NCBI GenBank assembly: GCA_029961685.1
Contig: JARWKL010000012.1
Span: forward strand, 9,765,955 to 9,829,954
Origin: Aristolochia californica
Lineage: Eukaryota; Streptophyta; Magnoliopsida; Piperales; Aristolochiaceae
Direction of reading: 5' to 3'
Length of the DNA: 64,000 nt
The translations under genes were made by a program, and so were the position numbers. Under the pieces are notes generated by a model, which worked only from the letters and a program-made list of their open reading frames with translations, ran no database searches and was not told where the DNA came from. Positions 10,543 to 23,500 of the stretch are shown here, one piece after another (position 1 is the first letter of the stretch; each line of letters starts with the position of its first letter).

Positions 10543-12556
10543 GCCTCCCCCTTTTCCCGACGATAGCAAAACCTGAGATATAAAAACTAAAAAGATCTCA
10601 CAATCCCTAAAAATTAAAAACAATCTTTGGAATTATCACTCTCTACATTTGTGCATTGTGCATCTCCATTTTAGATGTACAATTTTTTCTTAAATCAAAA
10701 CTTTGATTTTTCGCTCTCCCTTCATCCCGTAAACAAAAAAAGGCAAATAGATCAAAACAAAATGAAAATTTGAGAGTTAATGTGTGAAAAAAAAAAAAAA
10801 CAATAAAAAATGTATATATAGAAAATTTATTCACACACCACAAATGAACACAAAAGTTTTGTTTTCCACCTTTGGGAAATTGCACTAGTTCAACCCTAAT
10901 TGCATGGAATTTTACAAGAAAGAGATTTCTTTCACACGTGTTTTAAAAATGGATATGCATGCTTGAAACATGTTAAAGATGCAAATGACCTATGGATCCA
11001 AAGCTTTTAAAAAGAATAAAAAACGCTCATTAAATTCTCAATGAACGTGCGATGGGATATTTACCAGAGTCAAACAAGCCATTATTTTGCCCGTTTACAA
11101 AAAGCTTACCTAACGATCATAGATGATTGTAAAGTGATTTATCATCCGTAACGGGCTATATTTTAGTAAGAAATGACTTATGGATTGGGAGTCAACACTC
11201 TGTTAAAAGCACGTCGCCTCCCCCTTTTCCCGACGATTCCAAAACCTGATATATAAAAACTAAAAAGAGCTTAAATTATCTAAAAATTACAGACACTCTT
11301 TGGAATTACCTCTCTCTACATTTGTACATTGTGCGTCTCCATTTTAAAGGTGCACTTTTTTGTTAAAAGAAAACTTTGAGTTTTCTCTCTCTCTTCATCC
11401 CGTAAACAAAAAAAGGCAAATAGATCACAGCAAAATGAAAATTTTAGAGTTTATGTATGAAAAAAATTAAAAAAATAACAAATGTAAGTAAAGAAAATTT
11501 ATTCACACACCAAAAATGAACACCAAACTTTTGTTATCCAAGTTTGGGAAATTCCACTAGTTCAACCCCTAATAGCTTGGAATTTTAGAAGAAAGAGATT
11601 TTTTCCACACATGTTTTAAAAATGGATATGCAAGCTTGAAACATGTTAAAGATGCAAATGACCTATGGATCCAAAGCTTTTAAAGAGAATAACATACGCT
11701 CATTAAATTCTCTATTGAACGTGTGGTGGGATATTTACCCGAGTCAAACAAGCCATTATTTTGCCCGTTTGCAAAAGCTGACCTAACAATCATAGATGAT
11801 TGTAAAGTAATTTTTCATTCGTAATGGGCTATATTATTGTAAGAAATGACTTATGGATTGGGAGTCAACACTCAATTAAAAATCCTCCGCCTCCCCTTTT
11901 CCCGACGATTGCAAAACCTGAGAATTAAAAACTGAAAAGAGCTTACAATCCTTAAAAATCTCAGACACACTTTGGAATTATATCTCTCTACATTTGTCCA
12001 TTGTGCATCTCCATTTTAGATGTACACTTTTTTCTTAAATCAAATCATTGAGCTTTCGTTCTCCCTTCATGCCGTAAACAAAAAAAGGTAAATAGATCAC
12101 AACAAAATGAAAATTTAAGAGTTTATGTGTGGAAAAAAATTAAAACAATAACAAATGTAAGTAATGAAAATTTATTCACACACCACAAATTAACACAAAA
12201 TTTTTGTTATCCAAGTTTTGGAAATTCCACTAGTTCAACCCCAATAGCTTGAAATTTTACAAGAAAGAGAATTCTTCTACACGTGTTTTAAAAATGGATA
12301 TGCATGCTAGAAACATGTTAAAGATGCAAATGACCTATGGATCCAAAGCTTTTAAAGTGAATATCAAACTCTCATTAAATTCTCTAGTGAACGTGCGGTG
12401 GGATATTTACCCGAGACAAGCAAGCCATTATTTTGCCCGTTTGCAAAAAGCTGACCTAACAATCATAGATGATTGTAATGTGATTTATCATGAGTAACGG
12501 GCTATATTTTTGAAAGAAATGATGTACGGATTAGGAGTCAACAGTCAGTTAAAAAT
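10543..12556 (+). repeat. Three-monomer block related to 12562-14900
   Basis: Boxes at 10543 (a'), 11216 (c) and 11889 (b). The first part matches 12562 onward (offset 2019; shared CTCACAATC and AAAAACAATCTTTGG). From about 11000 it instead matches the next monomer along (AAAAAGAATAAAAAACGC, as near 13690), and 11216 and 11889 pair with 13907 and 14580 (offset 2691). One monomer has therefore been lost or gained by an in-register exchange inside a monomer at about 10.95-11.0 kb. Confidence 0.8.
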
Positions 12557-15411
12557 ACCCCGCCTCCCCCTTTTCCCTCCGATTGCAAAACCTGAGATAT
12601 AAAAACTAAAAAGATCTCACAATCTCTAAAAATTAAAAACAATCTTTGGAATTATCACTCTCTACATTTGTGCACTGTGCATCTCCATTTTAGATGTACA
12701 CTTTTTTCTTAAATCAAAACTTTGAGTTTTCGCTCTCCCTTCATCCCGTAAACAAAAAAAGGCAAAAAGATCAAAACAAAATGAAAATTTTAGAGTTTAT
12801 GTGTGAAAAAAAATTAAAACAATAAAAAATGTAAATATAGAAAATTTATTCACACACCACAAATGAACACAAAAGTTTTGTTTTCCATGTTTGGGAAATG
12901 ACACTAGTTCAACCCTAATTGCATGGAATTTTACAAGAAAGAGATTTCTTCTACACGTGTTTTAAAAATGGATATGCACGCTTGAAACAAGTTAAAGATG
13001 CAAATGACCAATGGATCCAAAGCTTTTAAAGAGAATAACAAACGCTCATTAAATTCTCAATGAACGTGCGGTGGGATATTTACCAGAGTCAAACAAGCCA
13101 TTATTTTGTCCGTTTACATAAAGCTTACGTAACAATCATAGATGATTGTAAAGTGATTTATCATCCGTAACGGGCTATATTTTTGTAAGAAATGACTTAC
13201 GGATTGGGAGTCAACACTTAGTTAAAAACACCCCGCCTCCCCCTTTTCCTGACGATTGCAAAACCTGAGATATAAAAACTAAAAAGATCTAACAATCCCT
13301 AAAAATTACAAACACTCTTTGGAATTATCTCTCTCTACATTTGTGCATTGTGCATCTCCATTTTAGATGTAAACTTTTTTCTTAAATCAAAACTTTGAGT
13401 TTTCGCTCTCCCTTGATCCCATAAACAAAAAAAGGCAAATACATCACAACAAAATGAAAATTTTAGAGTTTATGTGTGAAAATAATTAAAACAATAACAA
13501 ATGTTAGTAATGAAAATTTATTCACACACCACAAATGAACACAAAAGTTTTGTTTTCCATGTTTGGGAAATTCCACTAGTTCAACCCTAATTGCATGGAA
13601 TTTTACAGGAAAGAGATTTCTTCTACATGTGTTTTAAAAATGGATATGCATGCTTGAAACATGTTAAAGATGCAAATGACCTATGGATCCAAAGCTTTTA
13701 AAAAGAATAAAAAACGCTCATTAAATTCTCAATGAACGAGCGGTGGGATATTTACCAGAGTCAAACAAGCCATTATTTTGCCCGTTTACAAAAAGCTTAC
13801 CTAACAATCATAGATGATTGTAAAGTGATTTATCATCCGTAACGGGCTATATTTTAGTTAGAAATGGCTTACGAATTGGGAGTCAACACTCTGTTAAAAG
13901 CACCCCACCTCCCCCTTCTCCCCCCAATTCCAAAACTTGATATATAAAAACTAAAAAGAGCTTAAATTATCTAAAAATTACAGACACTCTTTGGAATTAT
14001 CTCTCTCTACATTTGTACATTGTGCGTCTCCATTTTAAAGGTACACTTTTTTGTTAAAAATAAACTTTGAGTTTTCTCTATCCCTTCATCCCGTAAACAA
14101 AAAAAGGCAAATAGATCACAGCAAAATGAAAATTTTAGAGTTTATGTATGAAAAAAATTTAAAACAATAAAAAATGTAAGTAAAGAAAATTTATTCACAC
14201 ACCAAAAATGAACACAAAACTTTTGTTATCCAAGTTTGGAAAATTCCACTAGTTCAACCCTAATAGCTTGGAATTTTACAAGAAAGAGATTTCTTCTACA
14301 CGTGTTTTGAAAATGGATATGCAAGCTTGAAACATGTTAAAGATGCAAATGACCTATGGATCCAAAGCTTTTATTGAGAATAACAAACGCTCATTAAATT
14401 CTTAAGTGAACGTGTGGCGGCATATTTACCGAGTCAAACAAGCCATTATTTTGCCCGTTTGCAAAAAGCTGACCTAACAATCATAGATGATTGTAAAGTG
14501 ATTGTTCATTCGTAATGGGCTATATTATTGTAAGAAATGACTTACGGATTGGGAGTCAACACTCAATTAAAAATTCCCTGCCTCCCCCTTTTCCCGACGA
14601 TTGCAAAACCTGAGAATCAAAAACTTAAAAGAGCTTACAATCCTTAAAAATCTCAGACACTCTTTGGAATTATATCTCTCTACATTTGTGCATTGTGCAT
14701 CTCCAATTTAGATATACACTTTTTTCTTAAATCAAAACATTGAGCTTTCGTTCTCCCTTCATGCCGTAAACAAAAAAAGGTAAATAGATCACAACAAAAT
14801 GAAAATTTTAGAGTTTATGTGTGGAAAAAAATTAAAACAATAACAAATGTAAGTAATGAAAATTTATTCACACACCACAAATGAACACAAAATTTTTGTT
14901 ATCCAAGTTTTGGAAATTCCACTCGTTCAACCCTAATAGCTTGAAATTTTACAAGAAAGAGAATTCTTCTACACGTGTTTTAAAAATGGATATGCATGCT
15001 TGAAACATGTTAAAGATGCAAATGACCTACGGATCCAAAGCTTTTAAAGTGAATAACAAACACTCATTAAATTCTCTAGTGAACGTGGGGTGGGATATTT
15101 ACCCGAGTCAAACAAACCATTATTTTGCCCGTTTGAAAAAAGCTCACCTAACAATCATAGATGATTGTAATGTGATTTATCAAGAGTTACTGCCTATATT
15201 TTTGTAAGAAATGACATACGGATTGGGAGTCAACAGTCAGTTAAAAATACCCTACCTCGCCCTTTTCCCGATGATTGTAAAACCTGAGATATAAAAACTA
15301 AAAAGATCTCACAATCCCTAAAAATTAAAAACACTCTTTGGAATTATCTATCTCTACATTTTTGCATTGTGCATCTCCATTTTAGATGTACACTTTTTTC
15401 TTAAATCAAAA
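12557..15411 (+). repeat. Segmental duplication I, right copy
   Basis: Partner of 1-2855. Beyond 15411 this copy continues normally (AAACTATGAGTTTTCGC), whereas the left copy jumps to AAGTGATTTATCATG. The right copy therefore keeps the ancestral continuity. Confidence 0.92.
12562..13234 (+). repeat. Representative full-length monomer (a' type)
   Basis: I use this monomer to describe the unit. In order it has: the pyrimidine box (about 12558-12577); the subfamily-diagnostic block (about 12600-12650); a CTCTCTACATTTGTGC segment; CGCTCTCCCTTCATCCCGTA followed by an A tract; an A-rich stretch containing AAAATGAAAATTTTAGAG; CACACACCACAAATGAACAC; CACTAGTTCAACCCTAAT; then a palindrome-rich part with ACACGTGT (12953-12960), an octamer-like ATGCAAAT (12998-13005) and a BamHI-type GGATCC (13013-13018); and last a 16-bp dyad CAATCATAGATGATTG (13133-13148) before the next box at 13235. 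No internal subrepeat is obvious. Confidence 0.9.
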
Positions 15412-18400
15412 CTATGAGTTTTCGCTCTCCCTTCATCCCGTAAACAAAAAAGGCAAATAGATCACAACAAAATGAAAGTTTTAGAGTTGATGTGTGAAAA
15501 AAAAATTAAAACAATAACAAATGTAAGTATAAAAAATTTATTCACACACCACAAATGAACACAAAAGTTTTGTTTTCCAAGTTTGGGAAATTCCACTAGT
15601 TCAAACCTAATTGCATGGAATTTTACAAGAAAGAGATTTCTTCTACACGTGTTTTAAAAATGGATATGCATGCTTTAAACAAGTTATAGATGCAAATGAC
15701 CAACGGATGCAAAGCTTTTAAAGAGAATAACAAACGCTCATTAAATTCTCAATGAACGTGCGGTGGGATATTTGCCAGAGTCAAACAAGCCATTATTTTG
15801 CCCGTTCACATAAAACATACCTAACAATCATAGATGATTGTAAGCTGATTTATCATCCATAACGGGTTATATTTTTGTAAGAAATGACTTACGGATTGGG
15901 AGTCAACAGTCAGTTAAAAACACCCCGCCTCCGCCTTTTTCCCGACGATTCCAAACCTGAGATATAAAAACAAAAAAGATCTTACATTCCCTGAAAATTA
16001 CAAACACTCTTTGGAATTATCTCTCTCTATATTTGTGCATTGTGCATCTCCAATTTAGATGTACACTTTTTTCTTAAATCAAAACTTTGAGTTTTCGTTC
16101 TCCCTTCATCCCATAAACAAAAAAAGGCAAATAGATCACAACAAAATGAAAGTTTTAGAGTTTATGTGTGAAAAATAATTAAAAAAATAACAAATATCAG
16201 TAATGAAAATTTATTCACACACCACAAATGAAAAAAAAAAATTTTGTTTTCCAAGTTTGGGTAATTCCAGGAGTTCAACCCTAATTGCATGGAATTTTAC
16301 AGGAAAGATATTTCTTCTACACGTGTTTTTAAAATGGATATTCATGCTTGAAACGTGTTAAAGATGTAAATGACCTATGGATCCAAAGCTTTTAAAAATA
16401 ATAACAAACGCTCATTAAATTCTCTAGTGAACGTGCGGTGGGATATTTACTCGAGTCAAACAAGCCATTATTTTGCCCGTTAACAAAAAGCTTACCTAAC
16501 AATCATAGATGATTGTAAAGTGATTTTTCATTCGTAATGGGCTATATTATTGTAAGAAATGACTTACGGATTGGGAGTCAACACTCAATTAAAAATCCCC
16601 CGCCTCCCCCTTTTCCCGACGATTGCAAAACCTGAGAATTAAAAGCTGAAAAGAGCTTACAATCCTTAAAAATCTCAGACACTCTTTGAAATTATATCTC
16701 TCTACATTTGTGCATTTTACATCTCCAATTTAGATATACACTTTTTTCTTAAATCAAAACATTGAGCTTTCGTTCTCCCTTCATGCCGTAAACAAAAAAA
16801 GGTAAATAGATCACAACAAAATGAAAATTTTAGAGTTTATGTGTGGAAAAAAATTAAAACAATAACAAATGTAAGTAATGAAAATTTATTCACACATCAC
16901 AAATGAACACAAAATTTTTGTTATCCAAGTTTTGGAAATTCCACTCGTTCAACCCTAATAGCTTGAAATTTTACAAGAAAGAGAATTCTTCTACACGTGT
17001 TTTAAAAATGGATATGCATGTTTGAAACATGTTAAAGATGCAAATGACCTACGGATCCAATGCTTTTAAAGTGAATAACAGACACTCATTAAATTAACGT
17101 GGGGTGGGATATTTACCCGAGTCAAACAAACCATTATTTTGCCCGTTTGAAAAAAGCTCACCTAACAATCATAGATGATTGTAATGTGATTTATCAAGAG
17201 TAACGGCCTATATTTTTGCAAGAAATGACATACGGATTGGGAGTCAACAGTCAGTTAAAAATACCCTACCTCGTCCTTTTCCCGATGATTGCAAAACCTG
17301 AGATATAAAAACTAAAAAGATCTCACAATCCCTAAAAATTAAAAACACTCTTTGGAATTATCTATCTCTACATTTTTGCATTGTGCATCTCCATTTTAGA
17401 TGTACACTTTTTGCTTAAATCAAAACTATGAGTTTTCGCTCTCCCTTCATCCCGTAAACAAAAAAGGCAAATAGATCACAACAAAATGAAAATTTTAGAG
17501 TTTATGTGTGAAAAAAAATTAAAACAATATCAAATGTAAGTATAAAAAATTTATTCACACACCACAAATGAACACAAAAGTTTTGTTTTCCAAGTTTGGG
17601 AAATTCCACTAGTTCAAACCTAATTGCATGGAATTTTACAAGAAAGAGATTTCTTCTACACGTGTTTTAAAAATGGATATGCATGCTTTAAACAAGTTAT
17701 AGATGCAAATGACCAACAGATGCAAAGCTTTTAAAGAGAATAACAAACGCTCATGAAATTCTCAATGAACGTGCGGTGGGATATTTACCTGAGTCAAACA
17801 AGCCATTATTTTGCCCGTTCACATAAAACATACCTAACAATCATAGATGATTGTAAGCTGATTTATCATCCATAACGGGTTATATTTTTGTAAGAAATGA
17901 CTTACGGATTGGGAGTCAACAGTCAGTTAAAAACACCCCGCCTCCGCCTTTTTCCCGACGATTCCAAAACCTGAGATATAAAAACAAAAAAGATCTTACA
18001 TTCCCTAAAAATTACAAACACTCTTTGGAATTATCTCTCTCTATATTTGTGCATTGTGCATCTCCAATTTAGATGTACACTTTTTTCTTAAATCAAAACT
18101 TTGAGTTTTCGTTCTCCCTTCATCCCGTAAACAAAGAAAGGCAAATAGATCACAACAAAATGAAAGTTTTAGAGTTTGTGTGTGAAAAATAATTAAAACA
18201 ATAACAAATGTCAGTAATAAAAATTTATTCACACACCACAAATGAAAAAAAAAATTTGTTTTCCAAGTTTGGGAAATTCCAGGAGTTCAACCCTAATTGC
18301 ATGGAATTTTACAGGAAAGAGATTTCTTCTACACGTGTTTTTAAAATGGATATTCATGCTTGAAACGTGTTAAAGATGTAAATGACCTATGGATCCAAAG

Positions 18401-18520
18401 CTTTTAAAAAGAATAACAAACGCTCATTAAATTCTCTAGTGAACGTGCGGTGGGATATTTACTAGAGTCAAACAAGCCATTATTTTGCCCGTTAACAAAA
18501 AGCTTACCTCACAATCATAG
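14490..18520 (+). repeat. Tandem duplication of a three-monomer unit (about 2.01 kb x2)
   Basis: Boxes 14580 (b), 15254 (a') and 15927 (a') pair with 16602, 17268 and 17940 (offsets 2022, 2014, 2013). The offset drops by 8 because the second unit lacks CTCTAGTG near 17097. Shared private variants include GCTTTAAACAAGTTATAG (15673 and 17686), CGCCTCCGCCTTTTTCCC at the third box, and GCTTGAAACGTGTTAAAG (about 16346 and 18358). Similarity starts near 14490 and ends near 18520, so the two units abut at about 16505. Confidence 0.9.
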
Positions 18521-20554
18521 ATAATAGTAAAGTGATTTATCATCCGTAACGGGCTATATTTTTGTATGAAATGCCTCACGGATTTGGAGTCAACACTTAG
18601 TCAAAAACACCCTGCCTCCCCCTTTTCCCGACGATTGCAAAACCTGAGATATAAAAACTAAAAACAGCTTATATTCCCTAAAAATTACAGACACTCTTTG
18701 GAATTATCTCTCGCTACATTTGTGCATTGTGCGTCTCCATTTTAAATGTACATTTTTTTCTTCAATAAAAACTTTGAGTTTTCTCTCTCCCTTCATCCTG
18801 TAAACAAAAAAAAACGCAAATAGATCACAGCATAATGAAAATTTTAGAGTTTATGTATGGAAAAAAATTAAAACAATAACAAATGTAAGTAAAGAAAATT
18901 TATTCACACACCAAAAATGAACACAAAACTTTTGTTATCCAAGTTTGGGAAATTCCACTAGTGCAACCCTAATAGCTTGGAATTTTACAAGAAAGAGATT
19001 TCTTCTATAGGTGTTTTAAAAATGGATATGCATGCTTGAAACATGTTAAAGATGCAAATGACCTATGGATCCAAAGCTTTTAAAGTGAATAACAAACTCG
19101 CACTAAATTCTCTAGTGAACTTGCGGTGGGATATTTACTTGAGTCAAACAAGCCATTATTTTGCCCGTTTGCAAAAAGCTGACCTAACAATCATAGATGA
19201 TTATAATGTGATTTATCATGAGTAACGGGCTATATTTTTGTAAGAAATGACATATGGAGTGGGAGTCAACAGTCAGTTAAAAATACCCCGCCTCCCCCTT
19301 TTCCCGACCATTGCAAAACCTGAGATTTAAAAACTAAAAAGATCTTACAATCCCAAAAAATTACAAACACTCTTTGAAATTATCTCTCTCTACATTTGTG
19401 CAATGTGCATCTCCATTTTAGATGTACACTTTTTTTATTAAATCAAAACTTTGAGTTTTCGCTCTCCCTTCATCCTGTAAACCAAAAAAGGCAAAAAGAT
19501 CACAAAAAAATGAAAATTTTAGAGTTTATGTCTGAAAAAAAACTAGAACAATAACAAATGTAAGTATAGAAAATTTATTCACACACCACAAATGAACACA
19601 AAAGTTTTGTTTTCCAAGTTTGGGAAATTCCACTAGTTCAACCCTAATTGCATGGAATTTTGCAAGAAAGAGATTTCTTCTACACATGTTTTAAAAATGG
19701 ATATGCATGCTTGAAACATGTTAAAGATGCAAATGACCTATGGATCCAAAGTTTTTAAAAAGAATAACAAACACTGATTAAATTCTCAATGAACGTGCGG
19801 TGGGATATTTACCAGAGTCGAACATGCCATTATTTTGCCTGTTTAAAAAATGCTTACCTAACAATAATAGATGATTGTAAAGTGATTTATCATCTGTAAC
19901 GGGCTATATTTTTCTAAGAAATGACTTACGGATTGGGAGTCAACTCTCAGTTAAAAACACCCCGTCTCCCCCTTTTCCCGACGATTCCAAAACCTGAGAT
20001 ATAAAAACTAAAAAGATCTTACAAACCCTAAAAATTACAAACACTCTTTGAAATTATCTCTCTCTACATTTGTGCACTGTGCATCTCCATTTTAGATGTA
20101 CTCTTTTTTCTTAAATCAAAACTTTGAGTTTTCGCTCTCCCTTCTTCCCGTAAACAACAAAAAGCAAATAGATCACAACAAAATGAAAATTTTAGGGTTT
20201 ATGTATGGAAAAAATTTAAAACAACAACAAATATAAGTAAAGAAAATTTATTCACATATCAAAAATGAACACAAAACTTTTGTTATCCAAGTTTGGGAAA
20301 TTCCACTAGTTCAACCCTAATAGCATGAAATTTTACAAGAAACAGATTTCTTCAACACATTTTTGAAAAATGGATATGCAAGCTTGAAACATGTTAAAGA
20401 AGCAAATGACCAATGGATCCAAAGCTTTTAAAGTGAATAACAAACTCTCATTAAATTCTCTAGTGAACGTCCGGTGGGATATTTACCCGAGTCAAACAAG
20501 CCATTATTTTGCCCGTTTACAAAAAGCTTACCTAACAATGACAGATGAATTCTA
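18521..20554 (+). repeat. Satellite block 18.5-20.6 kb
   Basis: Boxes at 18614 (c), 19290 (a') and 19964 (a'), spaced 674-676 bp. These are ordinary full-length monomers. With 15412-18520 they make up the sequence that is missing from the left copies at the 2855/2856 junction. I see nothing else here. Confidence 0.85.
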
Positions 20555-23500
20555 AAGTGATTTATCATGTGTAACGGGCTATATTTTTTTAAGAAATCAC
20601 TTATGGATAGGGAGTCAACAGTCAGTTAAAAATCCTCCGCCTCCCACTTTTCCCAACGATTGCAAAACCTGAGATATAAAAACTAAAAAGAGCTTGCAAT
20701 CCCTAAAAATTACAGACACTCTTTGGAATTATCTCTTTCCAAATTTGTGCATTGTGCATCTCCATTTTAGATGTACATTTTTTTCTGAAATCAAAATTTT
20801 GAGTTTTCGCTCCCCTTTCTTACCCTAAAAAAAAAAAAAAGCAAATTGATAACAACAAAATGAAAATTTTTAAAAAATAAAAAATGTAAGTAAAGAAAAT
20901 TTATTCACAAACCACAAATGAACACAAAAGTTTTGTTATCCAAGATTGGGAAATTCCACTAGTTCAACCCTAATAGCTTGGAATTTTACAAGAAAGAGAT
21001 TTCTTCTACACGTGTTTTGAAAATGGATATGCATTCTTGAAACATGGTAAAAAGGCAAATGACCTATGGATCCAAAGCTTTTAATGAGAATAAAAAACGC
21101 TCATTAAATTCTTAAGTGAACGTGTGGCGGGATATTTACCCGAGTCAAACAAGCCATTATTTGGCCCGTTTGCGATGAGCTGACCTAACAATCATAGATG
21201 ATTGTAATGTGATTTATCATGAGTAACGGGCTATATTTTTGTAAGAAATGACTTATGGATAGGGAGTCAACACTCAGTTAAAAATCCAGCGCCTTCCCCT
21301 TTTCTCAACGATTGCAATACCTGATACATAAAAACTAAAAAGATCTTACAATCCCTAAAAATTACAAACACTCTTTGGAACTATCTCTCTCTACATTTGA
21401 GCATTGTGCATCTCTATTTTAGATGTACATTTTTTTATTAAAATGAATCTTTGAGTTTTCGCTCTCCCTTCATCCCGGAAACAAAAAAAGGCCAATAGAT
21501 CACAACGAAATGAAAACTTTAGAGTTTGTGTGAAAAAAATTAAAACTATAACAAATGTAAGTGTAGAAAATTTATTCACACATCACAAATGAACACAAAA
21601 TTTTTGTTTTCCAAGTTTGGGAAATTCCACTAGTTCAACCCTAATAGCTTGAAATTTTACAAGAAAGAGAATTCTTCTACACGTTTTTAAAAAATGGATA
21701 TGCATGCTTAAAACATGTTAAAGATGCAAATGACCTATGGATCCAAAGCTTTTAAAGTCAATAACAAACTCTCATTAAATTATCTAGTTTTTATTCGTAA
21801 CAGGTTATATTATTGTAAGAAATGACTTACGGATTGGGAGTCAACACTGAATTATAAAACCTCTGCCTCCCCCTTCTCCCGACGATTACAAAACCTGAGA
21901 ACTAAAAACTGAAAAGAGCTTACAATTCTTAAAAATCACAAACACTCTTTGGAATTATATCTCTCTACATTTGTGCATTGTGCATCTCCATTTTAGATGT
22001 ACACTTTTTTCTTAAATCAAAACTTTGAGTTTTCGCTCTCCCTTCATCCCGTAAACAAAAAAAGGCTAATAGATCACAACAAAAAGAAAATTTTAGAGTT
22101 TATGTGTGAAAAAAAATTAAAACAATAACAAATGTAAGTATAGAAAATTTATTCACACAACACAAATGAACACAAAAGTTTTGTTTTCCAAGTTTGGGAA
22201 ATTCCATTAGTTCAACCCTAATTGCATGGAATTTTACATGAAAGAGATTTCTTCTACACGTGTTTTAAAAATGTATATGCATGCTTGAAACATGTTAAAG
22301 ATGCAAATGACCTATGGATCCAAAGCTTTTAAAGAGAATAACAAACGCTCATTAAATTCTCAATGAACGTGGATGGGATATTTACCAGAGTCAAACAAGC
22401 CATTATTTTGGCTGTTAACAAAAAGCTTACCTAACAATCATAGATGATTGCAAAGTGATTTATAATCCATAACGAGCTATATTTTTCTAAGAAATGACTT
22501 ACGGATTGGGAGTCAACACAGTTAAAAACACCCCGCCTCCCCCTTTTCCTGATAATTGCAAAACCTGAGATATAAAAACTAAAATGATCTTACAGTCCCT
22601 AAAAATTACAAACACTCTTTGGAATTATCTCTCTTTACATTTGTGCATTGTGCATCTCCATTTTCGATGTACACTTTTTTCTTAAATCGAAACTTTGAGT
22701 TTTCGTGCTCCCTTCATCTCGTAAACAAAAAAGGCAAATAGAGCACAACAAAATGAGCATTTTAGAGTTTATGAGTGAAAAAAAATTAAAACAATAACAA
22801 ATGTAAGTAAAGAAAATTTATTCACACACCACAAATGAACACAAAAGTTTTGTTTTCCAAGTTTGTGAAATTCCACTAGTTCAACCCTAATCGCTTGAAA
22901 TTTTACAAGAATGAGAATTCTTCTACACATGTTTAAAAAATGGATATGCATGATTGAAACATGTTAAAGATGCAAATGACCTGTGGATCCAAAGCTTTTA
23001 AGCTGAATAACAAACTCTCATAAAATTCTCTAGCGAACGTGCAGTGGGATATTTACCTGAGTCAAACAAGCCATTATTTTGCCTATTTGCAAAAAGCTGA
23101 ACGAACAATCATAGATGATTGTAATGTGATTTATCATGAGTAACGGGCAATATTTTTGTAAGAAATGACATACGGATTGGGAGTCAACAGTCAGTTAAAA
23201 ATACCCCGCCTCCCCCTTTTCCCGACGATTGCAAAACCTGAGATATAAAAACTAAAAAGATCTTTCAATCCCTAAAAATTACAAACACTCTTTGAAATTA
23301 TCTCTCTCTACATTTGTGCATTGTGCATCTCCATTTTAGGTGTACACTTTTTTCTTAAATCAAAACTTTGACTTTTCGCATTCCCTTCATCCCGTAAACA
23401 AAAAAAGGCAAATAGATCACAACAAAATGAAAATTTTAGAGTTTATGTGTGAAAAAAAAACTAGAACAATAAAAAATGTATGTATAGAAAATTTATTCAC

